NCBI GenBank assembly: GCA_020721965.1
Contig: DYLS01000022.1
Location: forward strand, 1 to 49,806
Direction: 5' to 3'
Length of the DNA stretch: 49,806 bases
DNA from: Blastopirellula marina
GTDB lineage: Bacteria; Planctomycetota; Planctomycetia; Pirellulales; Thermoguttaceae
Part shown: one piece after another, positions 25,594 to 32,221 of the stretch
Layout: each line of letters begins with the position of its first letter
Numbering within the stretch: position 1 is the stretch's first letter
The notes under the pieces: generated by a model
The model's input: the letters and a program-made list of their open reading frames with translations, nothing else
Database searches by the model: none
What the model was told of the DNA's origin: nothing
Translations under genes and position numbers: made by a program

Positions 25594-26763
25594 TTAGCAG
25601 CCAGCCCTGGCTGCTGCCTGTTCCGCCCAAAGCTGCTCGTATTCCTTGACCGTGCAATCCCATCCGAAGCACCTTTGGACGCGTGTTCGATTGCGCTCCC
25701 CCAATTCCCGCGTGAGAGTCGGATTGGAAAGGAGCCGCACAATCGCTCGGCTTAGCGCCGCGCTATCGCCCGGTCTCACGATTTGCAGCGGCTCTTCATC
25801 GCCCAGGACCTCGGAAACCCCTTCCACCGCGGTTACCACAACGGGGCACCCCATGGCCATCGCCTCGAGCAATGCGTTGGGCATCCCTTCCCAGCGCGAT
25901 GGCAACACGAAGACGTCGGTCTCCCGCAAGATCTCGCCGACATTTTCGCAATAGCCAGCCCAGACAATACGATCGCTTATCCCCAGCCTTATGCTCAGAT
26001 CCATGAGCCATTCTCGTTGCGGCCCATCACCAACGAGGTACAGCACTACATCCGGGAAACTTCGCAGCCATTGGGCCGCGCTGTGCAGCAGCAGGTCCAC
26101 CCCTTTCTGCCGTGCCAATCTGCCGACAAAAGTCACTCGCCGTCTCGACCGAGGTGCAAGCTTCTCGTCGTTTTCCGAGGTTTCCGACCGATTCCCACCT
26201 TGCACCCCGGCACAGCCAGTCACCGCTGGGACGCCCACGTCCACCCCATTGGGAATCACAACGATTTTGTCGGCGGGCAGCAGGCCGCGGCTTACGGAGA
26301 AATCGGCCACAGCCCGGCTCACGCAAACGTAACGATCCACCCAACCCGATGTAGCGGCATCCAACAAAAGGTGCCAGTTCGCTTGGCGTTCCGCCACCCG
26401 AATTCCCGATATCACGGCAGGCACTCCGGCGATTCGTGCTACCATTCTTCCCAGCAAATTCGCGTGGAACAAAAAGGTTTGCACAACATGCGGACGGTCT
26501 CGCAGGATGCAGCGAAGCCATTTCATCAGGGCTTTGGGAGAATCCCACACCTTGCAACCATCCAAAAAACGGACGGGAATACCGTGCTCCCGAATTCGCT
26601 TGACCAAACGATCATCCTTCCGTGGGTATGGTGCTAATGAAACGACCGATAGCCGAAACCGTTGGGAGTCGACGCGGCAGGCCAGTTCCGTGAGGCATTT
26701 CTCCGCCCCCCCGACCTCCAGGTCCGTGATGCCCAGCATGACCCGGATTGGATCACGTTCCAT
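25594..26763 (-). CDS. GT4-family glycosyltransferase
   Basis: This is a 389-residue protein with a GT-B fold of the glycosyltransferase family 4 type. I prefer ATG 26763, preceded by GGAAAAGG, because the residues that follow (Ile-Arg-Val-Met-Leu-Gly-Ile-Thr-Asp-Leu-Glu-Val-Gly-Gly-Ala-Glu) are the classic start of the family. The longer open frame to 27072 is Arg/Gly-rich and not protein-like. The donor-binding half contains Val-Thr-Phe-Val-Gly-Arg-Leu-Ala-Arg-Gln-Lys-Gly and the Glu-X7-Glu motif in Glu-Gly-Met-Pro-Asn-Ala-Leu-Leu-Glu-Ala. The enzyme transfers a sugar from an activated donor, probably to a cell-surface glycan. Acceptor and donor are unknown, and no polysaccharide cluster adjoins it. 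Confidence 0.88.
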   Translation of the reverse strand: MERDPIRVMLGITDLEVGGAEKCLTELACRVDSQRFRLSVVSLAPYPRKDDRLVKRIREHGIPVRFLDGCKVWDSPKALMKWLRCILRDRPHVVQTFLFHANLLGRMVARIAGVPAVISGIRVAERQANWHLLLDAATSGWVDRYVCVSRAVADFSVSRGLLPADKIVVIPNGVDVGVPAVTGCAGVQGGNRSETSENDEKLAPRSRRRVTFVGRLARQKGVDLLLHSAAQWLRSFPDVVLYLVGDGPQREWLMDLSIRLGISDRIVWAGYCENVGEILRETDVFVLPSRWEGMPNALLEAMAMGCPVVVTAVEGVSEVLGDEEPLQIVRPGDSAALSRAIVRLLSNPTLTRELGERNRTRVQRCFGWDCTVKEYEQLWAEQAAARAGC

Positions 26764-27325
26764 GCTTTCAACCTTTTCCTGATTTCGCATGACTCGCGTC
26801 GAACTCTCATCGCCGCCGCACATCGGTTCCAGGCAAGTCGCGACAGACGGCCCCATTCCCCCGCTTCCCCTGCTTCTGATTTTAGCAGACCCCGTTTGAC
26901 TCAGATTGCACGTCACGCCGTGGCCGGTTGCCTTCGCGAGGCCATCACGGGACTTGTGGCATATCCAGACCGCAGGCGTGCTTCCGAGGCCCCCCCGGTT
27001 ACGACTTTGCCCCTTCCTTCCGGCCACCGGGCATAGCAGCTCCATACGCCGCAATGATGCCGCCGACCGCACGATCCTCGCATAGACGGAAAGGCCAACG
27101 AAACGTAGAATCGGGGTTTTGACCTGATTCGCAGACCCTCAGGCGATTAAGAAAATCCTGACCGCGGCTCCCAGGAATTGGCGGCGAGAGTATCCGCTGG
27201 CATCAGCGCGTGCGGTTCACCAGCGTGCGGGCCATCAGGTCGATTCGCAGTGCTATGCACCCTGTCGTGAACACATTTTACTTCAATCCGATTTTCCGAA
27301 TCCGCACTCCATCGGCCGGATCCGC
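26764..27325. other. divergent 560-base gap, no gene recognised
   Basis: This lies between the glycosyltransferase and queA, which diverge. An open frame extends the glycosyltransferase upstream to 27072, but its composition is unlike protein. I see no hairpin terminator, repeat or convincing promoter pair. Confidence 0.4.
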
Positions 27326-28378
27326 ATGACAAACCTCTCGGAATACGACTACACATTACCCAAACACCTGATTGCGCAAACGTCCCTCCCAAACCGTGCC
27401 GATGCCCGGTTAATGGTGGTTCATCGCGGATCGGGCGAGATCGAACACTACCACGTCCGAGATCTGCCCCAACTTCTGCGACCGGGCGACGTTCTGGTGC
27501 TGAACGACACTCGGGTGATCCCTGCCCGATTGATCGGCCGCCGTATCGAAACGGGAGGACGCTGGGAAGGGCTCTTTCTGGAGGCAGACAGCACAGGGAT
27601 TTGGCGACTGTTGGCTCACACGCGGGGTAAACCCGCATCTGGGGAATCGATCCGTTTGATCAATGCCCACGGCGCGGAAGACGTAAATCTGCGACTCGTG
27701 GCAAGGCTTCCGCAAAATCCTGGCGAATGGCTGGCCGTTCCTGACTCGGACGAGGATGCCCTGACCTTGCTGGGACGTGTGGGACGAGTGCCTATTCCGC
27801 CGTACATCCGCGGCGGAGAGATGATGGAGATCGACCGGCAGCACTACCAGACCGTTTACGCTCGCGTCCCCGGCGCTGTCGCCGCTCCCACGGCAGGCTT
27901 ACATTTTACGGACAAACTGCTGAGCCAAATTCGCGGCAATGGTATCGTGATCGAGTACGTCACACTCCACGTGGGGCTGGGCACGTTTCAACCCATCAAG
28001 CACCCCCAGATCGAGCAGCACAAGATGCACAGCGAATGGGGAACCGTGCCACCCGATACGGCGGAACGGCTTCGCGCTGCCCATGCGCAAGGGCGACGCA
28101 TTGTTGCGGTCGGGACCACGGTGGTGCGTCTGCTGGAGACGGCCGCGCGCGAAGGCGAACTGCAACCGTTTTCCGGCGAGACGGATTTATTCATTCGTCC
28201 GCCCTATCAATTCCGCTTCATATCCGCGATGATGACGAATTTTCATTTGCCCAAGACGACCCTGCTGGTGCTGGCAAGGACCTTTGGCGGGGATGAGCTG
28301 ATTCGCAAGGCTTACGAGGAGGCCATTCGCGAGCAATATCGCTTTTATAGTTATGGTGATGCGATGCTCATCCTATAG
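27326..28378 (+). CDS. queA: tRNA preQ1(34) S-adenosylmethionine ribosyltransferase-isomerase QueA
   Basis: This is a 350-residue enzyme of queuosine synthesis that moves the ribosyl part of S-adenosylmethionine onto preQ1 at position 34 of tRNA to give epoxyqueuosine. Family segments are all present. The N-terminus reads Tyr-Asp-Tyr-X-Leu-Pro and Ile-Ala-Gln. Val-Leu-Asn-Asp-Thr-Arg-Val-Ile-Pro-Ala-Arg follows near residue 57. Later come Ala-Ala-Pro-Thr-Ala-Gly-Leu-His-Phe, His-Val-Gly-Leu-Gly-Thr-Phe and the C-terminal Thr-Asn-Phe-His-Leu-Pro-Lys. Length is normal. No other queuosine genes are in the window. The next gene starts about 100 bases downstream in the same direction. Confidence 0.96.
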   Translation: MTNLSEYDYTLPKHLIAQTSLPNRADARLMVVHRGSGEIEHYHVRDLPQLLRPGDVLVLNDTRVIPARLIGRRIETGGRWEGLFLEADSTGIWRLLAHTRGKPASGESIRLINAHGAEDVNLRLVARLPQNPGEWLAVPDSDEDALTLLGRVGRVPIPPYIRGGEMMEIDRQHYQTVYARVPGAVAAPTAGLHFTDKLLSQIRGNGIVIEYVTLHVGLGTFQPIKHPQIEQHKMHSEWGTVPPDTAERLRAAHAQGRRIVAVGTTVVRLLETAAREGELQPFSGETDLFIRPPYQFRFISAMMTNFHLPKTTLLVLARTFGGDELIRKAYEEAIREQYRFYSYGDAMLIL

Positions 28379-28480
28379 TCCCTCGTATCTTGTATGAGTA
28401 GTGAAGACCCACGCCAGGCTGCTTGTTGCCGCGATTCCCGTACCCCGATCCTAGTTTCTCCCCTACTCAGGAGGCCACGA

Positions 28481-29092
28481 GTGAGCACGATTTCTGATGA
28501 AAAAGTCTTGGTCGTCCCCACGGCGATTTTCCACGGTATCGGGCATTTCCAGGGATTCTCTCGCGAGGTGGATCGGTACGTCCCAGTTCTCTTTCAGCCC
28601 CGAAATCTTGCGTTTCTGCCCCGGCGCGATGTGGAACGCGATCCAGGGTTCAAGCAGCTCATCCCGTACGTGGTACTGATCCACGGTGAAAGAGATTCAA
28701 GTCGGGTCTTTCATTACACGCGAGGCGAAGGGCAGGGGGAATCTCGACTGCACTCCAAACGCAGCATCGGCATCGGCGGCCATATTTCTCAGATTGACGT
28801 CACGACTGCCCTGGAAGCCGCCTTCGAAGAGGGCATGAAGCGTGAACTTTCCGAGGAAGTGACCATCGATACCCAATTCACTCTGACCCCCGTCGGGCTG
28901 ATCAACGACGACGAAACCGAGGTGGGTCGGGTGCATCTCGGGATCGTCTGTTTGGGTCGGCTCGAGGAGCCTAAAGTCCGAGCACGCGAGAAAGACATCC
29001 TGAACTGGGGATTTGCCTCGCCGCAAGAATTGCGAAACAATTGGGATGAGTTCGAGACCTGGTCGCAGTTGGCACTGGAGCACTTGTTCTAG
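28481..29092 (+). CDS. NUDIX-superfamily phosphoesterase-like protein (COG4112 type)
   Basis: This is a 203-residue protein. I chose GTG 28481 because AGGAGG (28469-28474 region) lies six bases upstream. The ATG 87 bases earlier yields a non-conserved extension. The centre has Gly-Ile-Gly-Gly-His-Ile-Ser and, after a helix, Arg-Glu-Leu-Ser-Glu-Glu-Val, a Nudix-like box with a longer spacer than the canonical 23 residues. Together with the N-terminal Phe-X-Gly-Phe and Arg-Asn-Leu-Ala-Phe-Leu-Pro-Arg phrases this fits the small predicted-phosphoesterase group of COG4112. Substrate is unknown. It lies between queA and the cysteine desulfurase, both in the same direction. Confidence 0.75.
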   Translation: MSTISDEKVLVVPTAIFHGIGHFQGFSREVDRYVPVLFQPRNLAFLPRRDVERDPGFKQLIPYVVLIHGERDSSRVFHYTRGEGQGESRLHSKRSIGIGGHISQIDVTTALEAAFEEGMKRELSEEVTIDTQFTLTPVGLINDDETEVGRVHLGIVCLGRLEEPKVRAREKDILNWGFASPQELRNNWDEFETWSQLALEHLF

Positions 29093-29242
29093 ACGGCGGT
29101 AGGCTGCGGTTTCAGACCTGATTCAGGCTTGCTGTTCGCAGACCAGGCTACCGTCCGCGTGCTGAACCCGTGGCAGGCTGCATTTTTGCCACACCATCAA
29201 CTGTGGCCAGCGACAGATTGCGAAGCGCGATCCCCGTCCTCG

Positions 29243-30442
29243 ATGAACGTTCCATCTCCCGTCTATCTCGATAATCACGCTACCACGCGATGCGACCCTC
29301 GCGTGATAGAGGGCATGCTGCCGTATTTCAACGAGACCTACGGCAATGCGGCCTCCACGACGCACGAATTCGGCAGATTGGCGCGCCAAGCAGTGGACGA
29401 CGCGAGAAGGCGCATCGCTGCGTGTCTCGGAACCACCGCGGATGCCATCATCTTCACAAGCGGGGCTACGGAAAGCAATAATCTGGCAATCCAAGGCTAC
29501 TTGCGGCGGCTCGGACGCTCTGGCCACGTCATTACCACGGCCGTAGAGCACACTTCCGTGCTCGAACCGATCGAGGCCTTGAGGTCGGCTGGATTTCCTG
29601 TCACGATCCTTTCCCCCGTGCCCGACGGTGCATCGGACTCAGGCCGGGTAACTCCGGAGGCATTTCTGGCAGCCGTACGCCCCGACACGGTTTTTGCCTC
29701 CATCGGCCTGGCAAACAACGAGATCGGGATCATTCAACCGCTTCGAGAGATCGCCCAAATCTGCCGCGATCGGAAAATCGTGCTGCATGCCGACGCCACG
29801 CAAGCGGTCGGCAAGATCCCTATCAATGCCCGCGAGTTGGGGATCGACTTGATGAGCTTTTCGGCTCACAAGATATACGGTCCAAAAGGCATTGGCGCGC
29901 TATTCGTGGCACCGCGCTCCCCGCGTCTTCGCCTATCACCATTGATGCTCGGCGGCGGTCACGAACGTGGGCTACGAAGCGGCACACTGAACGTGCCGGG
30001 CATCGTGGGGTTCGCAATAGCCCTCGAACTGTGTTGCCACGAATTGGGGCCGGAATCGACGAGGGTTCGCACGCTCCGCGATCAATTGTACACCATTTTG
30101 AAAGCATCGCTGGGCGACGAAATCTCGCTTAATGGTCCAGCCCTGGAACCCCCGGATTTACGCCTGCCCGGCAACCTGAATCTTCGATTTCAACACATCG
30201 ACGGCGAAACTCTGCTTCTCCACCTCCCGCAACTAGCCATGAGCAGCGGTTCGGCCTGTAGTTCAACCCAGGCCAGGCCGAGCCACGTCTTGCTCGCCTT
30301 GGGACTCACCGAGCAACAAGCGCGGGCCTCGATCCGAATCGGGTTGGGGCGATTCAACACGCACACGGACATTCAGACCGCCGCGCACTTGATCGTGGCG
30401 GCCGCCCAAGAACTATTGCACGCAGCCGGACGTCTTGGGTGA
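29243..30442 (+). CDS. cysteine desulfurase (NifS/IscS family)
   Basis: This is a 399-residue pyridoxal-phosphate enzyme that takes sulfur from cysteine for iron-sulfur clusters or tRNA thiolation. I chose ATG 29243, which gives the classic start Val-Tyr-Leu-Asp-Asn-His-Ala-Thr-Thr. The open frame upstream to 29129 is not conserved. The PLP lysine is Lys210 (Ser-Ala-His-Lys-Ile-Tyr-Gly), the His-X-Asp-X-Thr-Gln motif is present, and the sulfur-carrying Cys339 lies in the Ser-Gly-Ser-Ala-Cys-Ser-Ser loop, as in group I enzymes. No iscU, iscR or mnmA gene adjoins it, so I cannot tell which sulfur pathway it feeds and give no gene symbol. Confidence 0.93.
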   Translation: MNVPSPVYLDNHATTRCDPRVIEGMLPYFNETYGNAASTTHEFGRLARQAVDDARRRIAACLGTTADAIIFTSGATESNNLAIQGYLRRLGRSGHVITTAVEHTSVLEPIEALRSAGFPVTILSPVPDGASDSGRVTPEAFLAAVRPDTVFASIGLANNEIGIIQPLREIAQICRDRKIVLHADATQAVGKIPINARELGIDLMSFSAHKIYGPKGIGALFVAPRSPRLRLSPLMLGGGHERGLRSGTLNVPGIVGFAIALELCCHELGPESTRVRTLRDQLYTILKASLGDEISLNGPALEPPDLRLPGNLNLRFQHIDGETLLLHLPQLAMSSGSACSSTQARPSHVLLALGLTEQQARASIRIGLGRFNTHTDIQTAAHLIVAAAQELLHAAGRLG

Positions 30443-30569
30443 TAATCAGCCCCCCGCGGTATTCATCCAGCGTGATCGGCACGGCCTTTTCATCGTAGTC
30501 GTTCACAGGGGTTCTCGTGACTGCCAAACGGCTCGTCCTCTTGTCCACGCCCTCCTGTCATTTCGAGCG

Positions 30570-30605
30570 AAGCGAGAAATCTTGCGAAGCGAGAGAGCTT
30601 CTCGA
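30570..30605 (+). repeat. GCGAAGCGAGA direct repeats
   Basis: GAGCGAAGCGAGA occurs at about 30567-30580 and again as GCGAAGCGAGAGA at about 30584-30597, ending in a small GAGAGCTTCTC hairpin. This is a common bacterial intergenic repeat type. It opens a 650-base repeat-rich gap (30443-31093) that has no gene. Confidence 0.45.
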
Positions 30606-30654
30606 CAGGGGTTAAAGCAAACTTCCTCCCGCGAACCAGGGGAATACTAATTGC

Positions 30655-30829
30655 AAGTGATTTCGAAACAATGACTTACGTCAATTGAGCACCCTGATTC
30701 TCCCACCGTTTTCTGAGTACAAGGCGAATCGCACAACTCCTTACAGGACAAGAACTTACGAAAAACCATTACATGACTACGGTAAGCAGTGCAAATCAAC
30801 AGGAAGTCTTTACATAGTAACGATTTACG
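30655..30829 (-). repeat. three 26-bp iteron-like repeats in an A/T-rich stretch
   Basis: Units at 30655-30680, 30735-30760 and 30804-30829 all begin AA and end TTACG on the + strand, and share many inner positions. A shorter fourth one ends ACTACG at 30781. The stretch is much more A/T-rich than its surroundings. Confidence 0.45.
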
Positions 30830-30867
30830 TAAAAATACATACAGAAAGTTTGGACTAAGGGAACCCA

Positions 30868-30910
30868 GGAAAAACTCTTCGTGAAACTTCGGGTCCTTCG
30901 TGGATGTCTC
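30868..30910. repeat. CTTCGTG/GTCCTT-type interspersed repeat, copy 1
   Basis: The segment reads AACTCTTCGTG, CTTCGGGTCCTTCGTGGAT and resembles 32058-32108 in the same direction. This is a widespread repeat type whose translation on the other strand gives Thr-Lys-Asp-Thr-Lys-like residues. Confidence 0.5.
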
Positions 30911-31093
30911 CGTGCCCGGTTCAGGCAATCGTCGGCCACACAGGTTACTTGCGTCCAGCCAACATGTTGCTACATCCATTCCAGCCAGCATGTTGCTACC
31001 CCCCTTTGGGTGTCATAGAATTGGGTCAGCGTCCTACGTTCTTGGGGTCCGGCATCGCTGCTCCACCGGCTCGGTTTTTCAAGGGGAATCGGC

Positions 31094-31912
31094 ATGGACA
31101 CAACGCTGTGGCATCCATTCCAAGAATTCTCCGGGGCCGAGGTCTCCCTCGATCGGCGTCGGTTCCTTTTCTTCGTGTCGTTAGCGGCAACTTCCCAGCC
31201 ATTCGTCAGAGGCATGGTCGGCCAGGCGGCCGAAACGGGCGAACTGCGATTCGATTTTCGCGGTTCGTTGATGTCCAAGCGTGGGGGACGCATCGTTTGG
31301 CCGGAACCGTGGAGCATTTGGACGGGGCTACGGGGCCAGGCGTCATTGCAAATCGAAGACGGCCCCACGTCGATCGGGCGCGTCGCTCATTTTCATACCG
31401 CCTCTGGTTCGTTGGTGCTGTACCGCAACCTACGCAGTCGTCCGATAGACCTTCACAGCGTGCCTTGGCTCACGTGGACGTGGACCGCCGAAAAGCTACC
31501 TGCGGGGGGCAGTGTGTTTCGCAGCAGCCGCAACGACCAGTCGCTCCAGGTTTATCTCGCGTTTCGTCGCTCGGGCGGATACAACATCCTGGGTTACGTG
31601 TGGGACACCGCTACCGAGGAGCGGGCGAACAACGTGTCCCGCCAATCCTTCCGCTCTCTCATCTTTGGAAGCATCGATGCCGCCGTGCATGTCTTGCGTC
31701 AGGGGCCGATCAACGGTTGGTTGGCTGAGATTCGCGACGTGAAGAAGGACTGCGCTCAGTATTTCTCAGGCGGGCCATCAGCCTTGGCAGCAGTGGGGAT
31801 CTGGTCCGACAGCGATCATACCAGGGCCATCTCCGATGGCAAAATCGGCCCGCTTGTTTTCTCGGCCTCTAAGCCGGAAGATAGGGTAACGGCCGTGGAC
31901 GCCGCGAACTAA
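31094..31912 (+). CDS. DUF3047-like protein with Tat-type signal
   Basis: This is a 272-residue protein starting at ATG 31094 behind GGGGA. Residues 18-45 contain Asp-Arg-Arg-Arg-Phe-Leu-Phe-Phe and a hydrophobic run, resembling a twin-arginine export signal. The mature part has Leu-Thr-Trp-Thr-Trp, Val-Tyr-Leu-Ala-Phe, Leu-Gly-Tyr-Val-Trp-Asp and a final Ile-Trp-Ser-Asp-Ser-Asp-His-Thr segment, the pattern of the DUF3047 family (a beta-sandwich of unknown role). No catalytic residues are known for the family. It lies in a repeat-flanked position between the cysteine desulfurase and polA. Confidence 0.7.
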   Translation: MDTTLWHPFQEFSGAEVSLDRRRFLFFVSLAATSQPFVRGMVGQAAETGELRFDFRGSLMSKRGGRIVWPEPWSIWTGLRGQASLQIEDGPTSIGRVAHFHTASGSLVLYRNLRSRPIDLHSVPWLTWTWTAEKLPAGGSVFRSSRNDQSLQVYLAFRRSGGYNILGYVWDTATEERANNVSRQSFRSLIFGSIDAAVHVLRQGPINGWLAEIRDVKKDCAQYFSGGPSALAAVGIWSDSDHTRAISDGKIGPLVFSASKPEDRVTAVDAAN

Positions 31913-31929
31913 ACGGCTACTCATTGCCA

Positions 31930-31974
31930 CGCCACGTTGAGTAGCGCCACGTTGAACAGCGTCACGTCGATTTA
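31930..31974 (+). repeat. three tandem 15-bp repeats after the DUF3047 gene
   Basis: Units at 31930-31944, 31945-31959 and 31960-31974 follow the pattern CGCCACGTTGAACAG with a few changes. They begin 17 bases after the stop codon. Confidence 0.65.
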
Positions 31975-32040
31975 GGAACACGAACAAAACCTGCGAAGTG
32001 CTTTCATTCCAGCTTGCCGTCACTGCCAATGATAAGGCAT

Positions 32041-32108
32041 CCAAGAAGGACACCAACTCTCACGAAGAGTTTTTTTTGGTGTCCCTTCGTGTCCTTGGTG
32101 GATTGCCT
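32041..32108. repeat. CTTCGTG/GTCCTT-type interspersed repeat, copy 2, with hairpin
   Basis: AGGACACCAA at 32047-32056 can pair with TTGGTGTCCC at 32077-32086, and the segment continues as CTTCGTGTCCTTGGTGGAT, like the copy at 30868. The eight T residues at 32070-32077 fall inside the hairpin rather than after it, so I do not call a terminator. Confidence 0.5.
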
Positions 32109-32221
32109 TCTGAACGCTGGGTGCCACGGCGATGGAATGATACCCTGTCGCTGAATCGGGCTGATGCCGCAGGGATGGAAGCAGCGGTGCCCTATCCCAA
32201 CTTGCGAACTGGGGGTTCGCA

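Noticed and set aside
26764-27072. N-terminal extension of the glycosyltransferase
   Set aside because: Arg/Gly/Ser-rich and unlike any glycosyltransferase start; the canonical fold begins right after ATG 26763.
29093-29242. Long imperfect stem between the NUDIX-like and cysteine desulfurase genes
   Set aside because: A GGTAGNCTG/CAGNCTACC pairing exists, but the loop is long, there is no T run, and one central mismatch; too weak to call a terminator or RNA.
32041-32108. Intrinsic terminator upstream of polA
   Set aside because: The T run lies inside the hairpin rather than after the stem; better explained as an interspersed repeat.
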